DNA from: Hemerocallis citrina
Lineage: Eukaryota; Streptophyta; Magnoliopsida; Asparagales; Asphodelaceae
Length of the DNA: 64,000 nucleotides
Direction of reading: 5' to 3'
Assembly: GCA_017893485.1 (NCBI GenBank)
Contig: CM030368.1
Coordinates: 176,820,504-176,884,503 of the forward strand
Shown: one piece after another, positions 21,970-34,097 of the stretch
How positions within the stretch are numbered: the first letter of the stretch is position 1
How the letters are laid out: each line of letters opens with the position of its first letter
The notes under the pieces: model-generated
Databases searched by the model: none
The model's input: the letters and a program-made list of their open reading frames with translations, nothing else
What the model was told of the DNA's origin: nothing
Position numbers and translations under genes: made by a program

Positions 21970-22102
21970 CCTGCAACTATCTGCAACAACAACTGATTTG
22001 TCAAAAAATAGATTTGGTGCAGTTGAATGGGAAATCTGATAATGTTTTTTTTCTTTCTAATGGGTTAGCTGCCATTGTAATAAAAAAAAAGTAGATATTA
22101 CT

Positions 22103-22372
22103 AGGGCTGCAAATGAATCGAGCTATTCGGCTCGAGCTCGGTCAAAGCTCGAACTGAACTCGAGCTCAAAACTGAGCTCATTTCGTAAACGAGCCGAGCT
22201 CGAGCTTGGGTTTTTTTTTGGCTAAGCTCGCGAGCTATACTGCTCGAATACGGTCAAAGCTCAGTCAAAGCTCGGCTTGAGCCGAGCACGAGCTCAAAAC
22301 TGAGCTCGTTTCGTAAACGAGCCGAGCTCGAGCCTAAAGATATTCGGCTCGACTCGGCTCGATTGCAGCCCT
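22103..22372. mobile_element. AGGGCTGCAA MITE, copy 1 (270 bp)
   Basis: The terminal inverted repeat AGGGCTGCAA is flanked by perfect 10 bp duplications AGATATTACT (22093-22102 and 22373-22382). The inside is almost entirely GAGCTCG/CGAGCC motifs. It contains two direct copies of a block ending AACGAGCCGAGCTCGAGC, each strongly self-complementary. The 9-10 bp duplication length suggests mobilisation by a Mutator-type transposase, though no transposase is encoded. Copy 2 lies at 34777. Confidence 0.88.
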
Positions 22373-22721
22373 AGATATTACTAAACTGCTATTTAGAAGC
22401 AAGAAGACTTACTCACTTATAGTCACCCTCTCTGACATGGTCACATCCATATTTATATTAATTGAAAATTTACGGTGCAAGCAAGGCTCAATTTCCTGTT
22501 ACTCGCTATCCAAGGGACTTATCGCCAAACAATAATGGCACTCGCCAAATATAACATCTAACTAAAACATGTATCCAGAACAATTTTTGTAACATGAAAC
22601 CACCTTGAACATTAGTTTAGCAACAGATCAATTACATTCCTCAGGCAAGTTAGTTGAAACTAATTCAGAACCCACCCACCCACCCACCCACCCACCCCCC
22701 CCCACCCTCCTCTCCAAAAAA

Positions 22722-22786
<65 letters not shown>

Positions 22787-23105
22787 TCATCACTAAAGAT
22801 GCAAGTAAAGAAAAACGATGCGATTGTTGACCGTCGAAGGCCCGGCTCCCTCCTCCCCCATCCCCCCCCCCCCCTCTCCCGACCCCCAACCATCCTCCTC
22901 CCCCTCATCCCTCCTCCGGATCTTCACTTGCTCCCAACCCGACCCCTTTCCTCTCCCCTCCTCCCTTCTCCCTCCTCCGGATCCTCCACTAAGTGTTGAT
23001 TTGGGGAGGGAAGGAGGTTGTTGGCTCCTCCTTCCTCCCTACCCCACCAAAAATGTCTCCCTTCATATTCAAATGATAATCAAAATCATACAATAATCAG
23101 GAAAA
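22373..23105. other. Microsatellite-rich stretch
   Basis: Contains (CCCA)n at about 22672-22700, (TAAA)n and then (TAA)n at 22719-22788, a C-run at 22863-22876 and a CT-rich tract to about 23060. ORFs rich in Y, L or G read through these repeats and are not genes. Confidence 0.85.
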
Positions 23106-23285
23106 TTAATAGATGCTTGTTGTGGGACGATGGTGGACGGTGGACAAGTTAGTTGAAAGAAATGACTCACTTTTGACCTATCCAGTCAGATTTGGTGGGT
23201 GTCTGTGATTTCTTTCGTGTCAGTGAGCTTGGAGGTGGTGTTTGTGTTACCATTGGGGGTGACGGAAGTGGCGGTTGTAGTTGGG

Positions 23286-26200
23286 TAGGGTTGGCAAACG
23301 GGTCTACCAGGCCGGGTCGGATCGGGTCGAACCCGTCCGGGTTGGAACCCAACTAGGGCTGGTTCGGGTCGGGTCGTAGTGGCAACTGGGCCGCGCCGGG
23401 CCTGGTAGGAAATGCAAAAAGTCGACCCGCACAACCCCCGAACTCATTTGGGTCCAACCCGGGTCGGGTCGGGTCGGGTCGAGTCGGGTCGCAGGTTGGG
23501 CCGGTCTAAATTTTTTTTTTTTTACTTAAAAAATGTAATTTTAATAATAATAAGAAGAAGAAGAATAAAAGAGTGAAATTGCTATAAAAAAAGTATATAT
23601 TATTAATATGATTTCAACTTATACAAGTTTCCAAATTTGTAATAAGAAATAAAGATTTTCTACAATTTTGTTTTATAAAATAACAATTTTCTTCGATACA
23701 ATTCCAATTTTCTTGAATTATCCTAATTTCTTATAACAAACAAAGATTTTATACAATTTTTTATACATTTACAATTGTCTTCAATTTGTTCGTCTTCAAT
23801 TCGTTGTTGTTGTTGGTCTTCAATTCTTCATTTTGGTTGCTATTGTTGTTGTTATTCTTCCAGCGAGTTGCTTCCACTTGTAGATGTGTCGAACCCTTTT
23901 CGTTGAGTTCTATGTTCGGCCTTCAGCCAGTCTTCCGTGCAGACGAGTATCTCCAACAATTGGGGCTTCAAGCGATTCCTGTAATTGGTTAGAACCCTGC
24001 CACTTGTAGAAAATGCACTTTCTGAAGCAACTATAGAGACGGGAGGAGTTAGTAGATTTTCAGCCATATATTTAAGAGTATTATAAGTATGTTCATGGTC
24101 TTTCCACCATTGTAAAATATCTAGTGAAGAAGTAAAACTTTTAGAATCTTGTTGATTATACCAATGTAATTCATCTGGTTGATTAGTCCTAGGTTTTTTT
24201 TATTGAATTTGTGCAAGTAAATTAAGTGTGGTATCATCTAATTTACTCTTATTCTTATCTTTAGAAGTAGCAGAAGAAGAACTAACTAAAAAAGTTATAC
24301 TACTAGATGCAAAACTTCTATCATAATAATCATACAAGTTATTTAATGTCAATTCAAATTTAACTAAAAATGTTCCGCAATCAATTTCATATTCATCTTC
24401 CCCAAGTAAAGTAAAAAATATTTTAATCAAACTCTTCGTACCTTCTAATTTGATATGAGGATCCATCACAGTAGCAATACAATACAACATAGGAGGATGA
24501 TTAAAATACTTCAAAATTTTGGTGTAAGTAGGTTTCACAATATGACCAATAAAAGCATCATCGATCATTTCTTTGAAAGTTTGCATCATGGTAACTATTG
24601 AAATAAAAATGCTACTGGAAGTTGATTCATAAGATTTTTAAAATTTGAAAGTTGCGGTTTTAAAAGGTTCTAAAAATTTCAACAAAGATTCGGCATAAAA
24701 CCAAGCTTGGGGAGTCATTTCAAAATTTGCATATTTTTTGCAATACAAAAATTATTTATACATTCTTTATATTCAGTAACAACATGTAGTAAATCAAAAG
24801 TAGAGTTCCATCAGTGTTTAACATCCTTTGGAAATTTTCCAAAATGCACATTTTTAAGCTTACACCAAGCTTTCCATTCTTGAAATATGGTGTCACTTAA
24901 TGCAATAAAATGTACACAATTTCTAATGTTAACTATATATGATTCGGCTATTTTTAATGCATCTTGAACACATAAATTTAAAATATGACATGCACATCTA
25001 ACATGAAAAATATTATCATATGGAGAGTTGTTTTTAATATACTAATTGATGCATTTTTGTTAGATGCATTATCAAAACTTATACACATAATTTTATCACG
25101 AATATAAAAAACATCGCAAATTTCTAAAATACGATTTATAATTTCAATACCACTATGGGGATAGGGCAACACGGCAAGTGATATGATCCTTTTTTGAATA
25201 ATCCAATCACTGTCGGTCTAATGACAAGTTATTCCCATCATTGAATATTGTTGCAACCCGTCCAACAATCGGAAGTTAAAGAAACTCTACAAGTTAAACT
25301 CCATAAAATGGCAATCAAAGCTTCTCTCATTTCATTGTACATTTTAAACCAATCAGATTTGCAAGTATTCCTAGGGACTCTTTTAAAATGGGGGTTTAAT
25401 GCGGTTTGATTAAAACTTTATAAGTCCCTACTCTCGGAATAGGAAAATGGTAACTCTTTCTTGATTACTAGTCGAGCCATTTTCTGACGAACAAGTTTGG
25501 GATCATAAGAATGGCTATCAACTACACCGGTCCTAGGGTGGATTTTTGTTGGCCGGGTAGGTCTACAAGAAGTTCTATATGTACTTTTTAGATGTTTCTT
25601 CTTATTGTACCCGTCCTCTCACCCCTCTTCCATTTGTATGGCTTCGAACATGTTTTACAAACTTTTATGCCTACACCCTGATTTTCTTCGTCCGGAATAT
25701 AATCATAAAATTTGTGCCAATCACTAGTTTCCCCTCTAGTTTTTCTACCACTACCCGGTTGTGTTGTTTCGGTTGCTTATGTTTGTGGTTCTTCTTCTAT
25801 GTCTATGTCTCTTACAAACTCATCGTATGTACCCATGTGTTTGGTCATAGGGTAGTCTTCGGCGGGCTCATTTTATGAGACAATTGGAGGCCTACAAGAA
25901 GTGCCAATGGAATCTTGTCCACTTTTGCTACGGCCACTACCTCGTGATCTAGACATGTTGATATAGTAATGTATGTGAAAAAAATAAATACAATCAAGGT
26001 GGGATAAGTTTTTAAAAAAATCTAGAAAACAATAAGAGGGTTGTGAGAGAAGATCAAAAAAATCAACAAATAAATATGATAAAAAAATTATAACTACAAA
26101 AAAAAAATATCGAGACAATAAGAGGGTTGTGAAATTTTGATACCGTACTTCGCGGATAATCGTATATAAAATGAGAGTGAAAATAAAAGTAGAAGTAGAA

Positions 26201-26759
26201 GTAGAAGTCCGGACTCGTATATAGATAGAAAGAGAGCTTCTATGTTGGAGCCTTGGAGGAGTTGAAGACTTGAAAACGTAGTTGAATGTTGAATTCGATA
26301 TGATCGGAATTTGTCGTTTAATCGTTTCTATGTTGCTAGCTTCTTTGTTCACAAAATTTGGCATGAATTGAGAATGAATTAAGTAGTAGTAGTAAAGAGA
26401 GTAAGAGAGTAAGATGTGGAAATTTTAGTTTCGGTTTAAGGGGTATTTGTAGGGAAAAACAAAAAAAAATGGCTATAACATCCGTTAGGCTGTGAATTCG
26501 GCTGTTGGACCCGCGGGTCGAACGATCGACCGTTACGGGTCTAACGGTTTGAAACCCGCAGGTTGGCGAGCGGGTTTGGCACTGTTCACCGGGTTCACAG
26601 GCCGGGTTCGACGGGTTGAAATCTGTTTTTTAACGACCCGGGTCGACCCTCTTAGACTCGCGGGGGTCGACCCGGACCCGAACCGTCTTTTAACGTGCTA
26701 GGTTTGGCGAGCCGGTTGCAAGCGGGTCGCAGATCAGCCCGGCCTGGTTGCCATCCCTA
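23286..26759 (-). mobile_element. hAT transposon, 3474 bp, degraded
   Basis: The ends are TAGGGTTGGCAAACGG at the left and TAGGGATGGCAACCAGG read inward from the right. The flanks TAGTTGGG (23278-23285) and CAGTTGGG (26760-26767) match at 7 of 8 bases. Both subterminal regions are dense in GGGTCG/CGACCC repeats. A - strand transposase pseudogene fills the middle. Confidence 0.85.
23852..25956 (-). pseudogene. hAT (BED finger) transposase, degraded
   Basis: The start ATG at 25956 gives MSRSRGSGRSKSGQD. A BED-finger-like region follows (SDWHKFYDYIP ... VCKTCSKPYKWKRGERTGTIRRNI, near 25745-25590); a stop replaces the residue before the expected His. Middle pieces include IMCISFDNASNKNASI (about 25100-25045) and MLYCIATVMDPHIKLEGTK (about 24490-24430). 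The C-terminal dimerisation region ends the gene (LLTPPVSIVASESAFSTSGR ... LVCTEDWLK, 24050-23930). Stops and shifts occur throughout, for example at 24200. The family cuts and pastes hAT elements; this copy is inactive. Confidence 0.85.
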
Positions 26760-27385
26760 CAGTTGGGGGTGACAATGAACGGTTGACAAGCTAAATGATG
26801 AGAGAAATGGTTCAATTTTGCCTATTCTGGTTAGATTGGATGAGTGTCTAGGGTTTTCTCTCGTACTAGTGGGCTTGGATGTGGCATTTGTGTTACCGTT
26901 GGGGCAACAGCAGTTGGGGTGACAGTAGACGGTGGACAATGTAGGTGATGATAGAAATGACTCAATTTTAACATATTCATGTCATATTATGTGGATGTCT
27001 GAGGCTTCTCTCAAATCAGTGAGCTTGGGGGTGGCATTTGTGTTACCATTCGAGGCGACAACAGCTGTGGATGCAGTTGGCAGAGGCAGTGGACGTTGGT
27101 CAAGCTAGGGGATGAAAGAAATGGCTCAATTTTGACGTATTCAGATCAGAGTTGGTGGGTGCCTGGGGTTTCTTTCATGTCATTGGGCTTGGAGGTAGCA
27201 TTAGTGTTACCGTTAGAGGCAACAACAGTTGTGGTTGATGTGGCGGCGACGATGGACAGAGGACAAGCTAGGGGATGAGAGGAAGAGCTCAATTTTGACA
27301 TATTTATGTCAGATTGGGTGGGTGTTTGGGATTTGCTTTGGCTAGGTCGGTGGACAAGTGAGTGTGTTTTGTTGTATTATATGAA

Positions 27386-27653
27386 TGTTGGATATATGGG
27401 TATATTCTCTATATATAAATATTATACGTGCATATGAGTAACACATGTATTGAACGTACAATTGATTGGATATTGGAACACGGGTTTATGGGCTTGCAAC
27501 CCAGTACCCAAACTAGTATTTATTCTATAAATACTGGCTTGTGATAGCAATCTAGGTATTCCAATTTTGATACATAGGGTGAATATCTCAAGCAACTTAG
27601 ATCTAGATATTAACCTTAATATCTCTTTGATTATTTCTCACAAAAACTTAACA
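27386..27653 (+). repeat. Copia 5' LTR
   Basis: 268 bp, TGTTGGATAT ... CTTAACA, with a TATAAATA box near 27526. It is highly similar to the 3' LTR, with only scattered substitutions and a small indel. Confidence 0.85.
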
Positions 27654-28214
27654 ATCTTGAGATATTATAAAATTGAGATTAAGAGAGTTTGAGTTCTGTT
27701 CATCAGAATCTCACTCCGTCGTCGCTCGATGCCGCATGCCACTACACAGCGCCGCTCTAGTTGCTGACGTCGCTCGCCACCAAACGATGCCGCAACTCTT
27801 CGTCCGATCACGCGAGCCGTCTTCTTCCCTTTCCGAGATCTGATCGCAATCGGGGAGAAGTCAGATCCAAGTTTGGGTGGATCTCATATCGCAATTTGGG
27901 GTTTCTAATTGGATTTTTCTTGGGTGTTTGGTGATTTGGGGGGAAGTCCAAGATCATATCAGATCTGTTTGTGCTTTTAGCTGTTTTGTGTGTTCAGATT
28001 GATCAGAACAGATCTCATTATTGCAGTTGTGTGCTTCATAACTCTTGATCTTCATCAAGATTCAGTCAGCTCTAAACTCTAATTTAATTTATGTTTATTA
28101 TTAGGGATTTTAATCAGAAAACACCTTTTCTGTTGCTGAAATTGTGTAAACAGTAATCATTCAAAAAGAACGAACCCTTTAACTCTTGGAATCTTTTGTT
28201 TATTCCTTAAAGAT
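27654..28214 (+). other. Copia leader region
   Basis: Untranslated region between the 5' LTR and gag. A GC-rich patch at 27715-27850 (CGTCGCTCG, CGCCGCTCTAG) stands out from the AT-rich rest. A standard tRNA-Met primer site (TGGTATCAGA) is not visible next to the LTR. Confidence 0.5.
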
Positions 28215-28762
28215 GGAAACATAATCGTCCGTATGAGATTCCTAAACTAGAGGGATTCAGTAGTGCTAAATTTAACAGCTGGAAGAGAAAGGCACAATAC
28301 GGAATGAAATTTATGAAAATTTTCTATACATGCCAAACAACCTATGATGAATGTGTTGAAGATGTTGATGAAGCAACGTGGATAACTGATGAGGACTTGT
28401 GTTCTTATTAAATAGCATATCAGATCGCCTTGCAAACGTGTATTTGAAATATGAAATAGCTAAACAAATCTGGGATAATTTACTAGATGAATTTAGAAAG
28501 GAAGAGAAAGTGTCTAAAGCACATCTAGTTGATAAATTCATGAGTTTTTGTTTTAAAGAAGAAAATGCAATCCTTCCTCAGGTAACAGATTTAGAAAATC
28601 TTTTAGGGAAACTAAAATCAAAAAACATTACTGTGTGGGATGAGTTTCTCGCTAGTGCAATAATTTATAAATTACCTGCTTCGTGGCTATCTTTTAAGAC
28701 TGAATGTATAGGTTGCCTAAAAAAATTAAACTTGCACATCTGAAATGTTGCATCAAAGTTGA
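28215..28762 (+). pseudogene. Copia gag, broken and truncated
   Basis: The frame PKLEGFSSAKFNSWKRKAQY (from about 28240) continues to EATWITDEDLCSY. A shift follows, then LLNSISDRLANVYLKYEIAKQIWDNLLDEF and ...LLGKLKSKNITVWDEFLASAII (28400-28740). This is the UBN2/retrotran_gag type capsid region of Copia elements. It ends abruptly at about 28760 (KVEDET), before any zinc knuckle, where Tekay sequence begins. Confidence 0.75.
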
Positions 28763-30710
28763 AGATGAGACTGACCACTGCTCCCATTTTGGCTTTGCCT
28801 AGAGCAGGTGTTGAATATGATGTCTATAGTGATGCTTCACATCGTGGGCTTGGTTGTGTCTTAATGCAAGAAGGGAAAGTGATCGCTTATGGGTCTAGGC
28901 AACTAAGACCGCATGAGAAGAATTATCCGACTCATGATCTAGAGCTGGCTGCGATTATCTTTGCCTTAAAGCAATGGAGACACTATGTGTATGGCAAGAA
29001 GCTGAACATGTACACAGACTATAAAAGCTTGAAGTACATCTATCAGCAGAAGGATTTGAACCTAAGGCAAAGGAGATGGCTGGAGGTACTTGAGGACATT
29101 CGTCCGGAGATTAAGTATCATCCTGGGAAGGCTAATGTTGTTGCTGATACACTTAGCTGAAAGAGCAGTCTGGCGAGTTTGATTACCACTCAAAGGCAGC
29201 TGGCAAAGGAGTTGGATCGGGCTGGTATTGAAGTTGTTCTGCAAGGCTTGGGATCATCTTTAGCTCAGTTGAGGCTTCAACCGACGTTGAATGAAAGAAT
29301 TATTGCAAGTCAGAAGGAAGATGCAGAGATTCAAAAGATGAAGGAGCAAGTTGGTGCTGGCAAGTTGTCGGATTTCATATCAGGGATGAAGTGTTGTGGT
29401 TTGGTGAGAGGCTGTGTGTTCCGGATCAGTCGGACTTGAAAGAAAGTATTCTTCAGGAGGCACATGCTACTCTTTTGTCTATACATCCTAGGATTACCAA
29501 AATGTATAAGGACATTAAACAGCATTTCTGGTGGTCAGATTTGAAGCGGGATGTGGCTGAATTTGTGTCGAGGTGTGAGATTTTTCAACAAGTCAAAGCC
29601 GAGAATCAGAAACCCGGAGGTCTATTGCAACCGTTACCTATTCCGGAATGGAAGTGGGATAACATCAGTATGGATTTCATCACGGGTTTGCCTAAGAGTC
29701 CAAAAGGCAATGATGCAATTTAGGTCATAGTCGATCGACTAACTAAGTCCGCTCACTTCTTGGCGATGAAACTCACTGCTTCGATGGACAAGTTGGCTGA
29801 GATGTATGTTGGTGAGATCGTCAGGCTTCATCGTGTTCCGTTAACCATTGTGTCTAATCGAGATGCACGGTTTACTTCGCATTTCTGGAGGAGTCTTTAG
29901 ACAGTTTTGGGTACCAAAATGGATTTCAGCACTGCTTTTCATCCCCAGACCGATGGGCAAACCGAGAGAGTCAACCGTATTCTTGAGGACATGCTTCGGT
30001 GCTGTGTACTAGACTTTTGAGGCAGTTGGAAAAGGCATTTAGCTTTGGTGGAGTTTGCCTACAACAACAATTTTCAGACTGGCAAATGGATGGCTCCGTA
30101 TGAAGCATTGTATGGCAGGAAGTGCATGACGCCTATCTGTTGGTTCGAAGTTGGGGAGCGTCAGGTGTTTGGGCCTGAGATTGTGCAGTAGACCTCTGAA
30201 AAGATTGATCTGATCAGGAAGAGGTTGGTGGATGCTCAGAGTAGGCAGAAGAGCTGTGCAGACAACCGGAGGAGGGACCTTGAGTTTCAGGTTGGTGACT
30301 TTGTCTTTCTGAAGGTATCGCCCAGCAAAGGCGTGATCCGATTCGGCAAAGGTGGAAAGTTAGCCCCGAGGTTCATAGGCCCGTATAAGATATTGAAAAG
30401 GATCGGGAAAACTGCTTACCGGCTTGAGTTACCAGAAGATTTGTCTCAGGTGCACAATGTCTTTCATGTGTCTATGCTGAGAGGTTACATTCCAGATCCA
30501 AGTCATCATTTGCCCGAAGTGCCAGAGGGTTTGCAGTTAGATCTGAGTTACATTGAGCTTCCAGTTGAGATTGTTGATCGTGGGGAGAAAGTCTTGAGGA
30601 ATAAGACGATACCGATGCTCAAGGTAGTCTGGAGAAACCAGTTGGTTGAAGAGACTACTTGGGAATCTGAGGAGAGGGTGATGAAGGATCATCCTGAGCT
30701 CTTTGTTTGA
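28763..30710 (+). pseudogene. Tekay chromovirus RNase H, integrase and chromodomain, five stops
   Basis: It starts inside the linker before RNase H ([20 protein letters not shown]). RNase H follows ([38 protein letters not shown]), then integrase (zinc finger near 29460-29600, then [34 protein letters not shown]). A C-terminal GPY-type region (KLAPRFIGPYKILKRIG) and a chromodomain-like end (PMLKVVWRNQLVEETTWESE, stop at 30708-30710) complete it. One frameshift lies near 29400-29440. In-frame stops are at 29158, 29721, 29898, 30018 and 30189, all but the first in one frame. The element could not encode active integrase. Confidence 0.9.
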
Positions 30711-30786
30711 TTGTATTTTCTTCTTGTGTTTTGTTTTCTCACTCTTTAATTGTAGTTCCGGGGACGGAACTATTCTAAGGAGGGAG

Positions 30787-33700
30787 TGTTGTAATACCTT
30801 AAACTTTCATTTTAATAAAAATGTTGATTTTCACGTGTTGTGCACGTGCAAATTTCGTATGTATATTTATTTATTTATTTTTATATATATAATTTCTTTT
30901 TGTAGTATGAAAAATTATTTTCTTCCTTTCCTTTATTTTTCTAAAAGCCTATTTTGTAAAGCCTAAAACATTATTTTCTTATTTTGAGTCCACTTTAATA
31001 AATTATTATTTTATTATTTTGGCCCACAAGTCTAAGCCCACTATTTGTGAAGCCCACAAATTTAATTAATCATTTAAATTGTCACACTTGTCATGAAAAC
31101 ACAATTTGTGAATAATTGATTAATTAAAATTGTACAAACTTCAAATAGGGGGGTACTAAAGGGCACGTGCATGCACGTAGTGTGCAATGCACACCATGGG
31201 AGGCCGGATTGTGCATGGAGATGATGGGGAGTGGGTGCGTGTGTGCATGGGTAGTTATTTGATTGTGGGTGGTTGCTACAACTTCCCCTCCTATCCTAGC
31301 CATCAATCTTTAATCATCTAATGAAATCCTAGCCCTCCAATCCATCCTAGAACTAGTATAAATACCCCTACCTACATGTATTCTACACTAAGAAATTATT
31401 GAAAGAAAGAATTTACATAGGAGAGAATTACATAAGAGAGTATATAGTTTGAGTGTTCTTTGGTGTGTCCCAACATTGGAGGCCGGCCCATCCCATCCCA
31501 CAAGGAGAGCTCTCGGTTTTGGCACAAGGAGCAAGAAGGAGGACTTTTGCATCACAATCTAGGAGGAGAAGGCTACTCTCTCGCATTCTAGGAGACTCTA
31601 GGAGGTTTTAATTGGCTTTTTCTCCAAAGAGGTGGGTGTTTCTCATTGCTTCTAAATATTAGAATGCATGCTAGGTATGTTTTAAATGAAATTATGTGAA
31701 TTAACTAGTAAGAGATTGGAACCATGTTTGTTTAATTAAAGTATTAAAGTAGAGTGGTAATATTAGAGATAAATTGATGGAATGATTACTACGAGATAAT
31801 TGTTAATTTTTTGTAGTAGAATTCTCCATTTTGCATGTGCCATATGAATGTTAGAATAAATGAAAGATATTGTAATTGCAAACAAGTGATTGAATGCATC
31901 ATGTGTAAATTAGTTGATAAAAATAGAAGTTTTATTCATTAGAAAAGATGATTTTGTGTTCTAAAACATAATAGTTGTCAATAAGCAAGAGAACAATAAT
32001 GTAGTGATTTTTGTGAGAACCGATCTTTAATTATGAAGAATTATGCTTTAGTTCTCAAATATCGAAATTAGGAACATGGAATACAAACTAGGGCTAAAAT
32101 ACATGTTTTAAAGAGTTAAAAATTCATATAAAAATACTGGTTGCTGTAGATTTGGGTGTATTTTAATTCTGGAAAATTTTTGTTTTCAAAAGAGGAGAAA
32201 AAAAGACAATTTTGTTGTGAGACTTCATGAATTATGGCTATGAACAGAGAGCAAATCAAAACCCAAATTAATTACTTTCAAAATGAAATGGCCACTTAGA
32301 CCAACTGGTCGGTAGAGCTTTCGGTCGCTACAGTAGAGAGGAGGTCTCGGGTTCGATACTGAGGATTTTGTTTTTATTAATCTGTTAAAAACCCAATTAC
32401 CGAGAGTCGATACTTAGGGATTATAACCCCTATTTATATCGCCTTGGGGCTTTGGCGCGTTGGTCTTGTGCGCTGTCTATTGGGCCGGTGGTTGTGGGTT
32501 GGAATCCGGTTGGGGGTTTGAAATTTTTTTTTAAAAAAATTTGTGAGATTTTTTAATTAATTGAGTTTTTTAAAAATAGATTAAAATTGGGGAAAATATG
32601 GATTAATTACTGAAAATTATTTTGGACTTTATTTACATAACATTTGATAAAGTGTAATTAAGAAATTGGGGCTTTTGCAAGAAATGACTTCTTTTTTAAA
32701 ATTAAATTGTCTTGTAAATAAAGGAAAAATAAATGAGAATTTTTTGAGTTATAAAGATGAAAATTAGTAGTGAGGAAATTTTGAAAGAGTGATTTGTGTA
32801 ATTAAGTGGATTTATAAAATGTGCTTGTAGTATGATTGAAATGAGAATAATAGATTTGTGGAATAAATAAATTATTGATTACTACTAGTTGAAACTTATT
32901 CTTACGCATAAATTGTACATGAAATTGAATTATTGAATGTGATGAGTTATGAAAGATATGGATATATGAATACTATGCTTATGAAATGTTAATGGTGATT
33001 AATCATGAAAAGACCATATGAGTATGAAAAGCTCGATATTGTAATTATGAGTTGAAATTGATAACTAGAGTATAGCCAAGCCTTATACCGAAAATAAAAG
33101 AGATGTGGAAATGATATTTGAGATGAAAAGACCAAGGTTTGGGTCATGTGAAATAAATGAATAAGACCGGTATAGTGGGAGTGCTAGACTCTAAGGGATT
33201 GATTTTATTCATGATTCAATTAAACTAAGGATTAGATACATAGCGAAGATGTGATGAAAGTAGGAGAAAAACATTGAGTATGAGGGCCATTGGATTGGCG
33301 GCGTGAGAGTATTCACAGGATGTCCCATGATGCGTCATGATAGGGCATGGATACTGCTCCAGAGTACCGTCCCGGTGGCGACGCCCGTGGGGTGTTTGAC
33401 AACTGCGGGTGGTGTTATGTATATGGTAGGAGCTGAATCACCACAGGATGCCTGTGTGATGAGTCATGTGACAGTACGTTGGGATTCCCTCCAGGGTGCC
33501 TAGACATGAGTTCGTAGGTCAGAAAACATCTAGGATAATTACCGTAGTTACAGTAGTAGATTAAGTCATGACGAGGGATTGAACCCTACAAGATGAAGAA
33601 CGGTTAAGGGCTTGCCCTCGGACCTATGTAGTATAGGCTGCATAGACTCTGAACAAGTGCGCATTAGTGTCATGTAATACAAATAATTGCATTAAGGACT

Positions 33701-34097
33701 AAGTGCACATTCACAACACGACATCAATAGGATAGTCCTTTTAGCCTTGTTTGTGACACGTTTGTGGTTTGCTAAGTATTGAGAATCGTTATACTGTTTT
33801 CGGTATAGAGAGGATGGCCGTGTATAATATTTCGTTAGTTGAATGAACTGACGCACCCACAGTTTTACATGCAGGGTAAAGATGCTTGACAAATTGAAGT
33901 ATACATGCTGCTCAAGATTGATTTAAATGTTGTTTCATGTAATTTATTGTAAAATTGCTTCCGCTACAATGATGTAAAGGTGTAATGTAACTCTGATGTA
34001 AGAAATGTTTCTATTTCCTTGTAAAATTGTACAAAAGAAGTGTAAAGATTCTGTGGAACTTTGAATTCAGTTGTATTTTGGAATTCGGGGTGTTACA
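30787..34097 (+). repeat. Tekay 3' LTR, about 3.3 kb
   Basis: It follows the polypurine tract AAGGAGGGAG, starts TGTTGTAATACC and ends GGTGTTACA. A TATAAATA box at about 31355 is a likely LTR promoter. The internal part is very AT-rich with two GC-rich patches (32290-32370 and 32440-32520) and an M-rich 33270-33500 block. Landmarks are shared with the LTR pieces at 9860-15926. Long LTRs are usual in the Tekay lineage. No gene is present. Confidence 0.85.

Larger units (their letters stand above)
23108..27345. repeat. 164 bp minisatellite split by a hAT element
   Basis: About five diverged tandem copies are anchored by GTGTTACC(A/G)TT at 23247, 26893, 27043 and 27207. Spacings are 150-164 bp within the right part. 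Removing the 3474 bp hAT element and one 8 bp duplication puts the first two anchors exactly 164 bp apart. Units contain GAAATG(A/G)CTCA(A/C)TTTTGAC, GTGGGTGTCTG.G and GTGGACAAG. No protein is encoded. Confidence 0.8.

Noticed and set aside
22660..23096. ORFs rich in Tyr/Leu and Gly/Arg or Pro/Ser
   Set aside because: They read through (TAA)n, (CCCA)n and CT-rich repeats.
32290..32520. tRNA-like B-box (GGGTTCGATAC) in the Tekay LTR
   Set aside because: No matching A-box or cloverleaf could be drawn. A second GC-rich block in the same LTR lacks the full motif.
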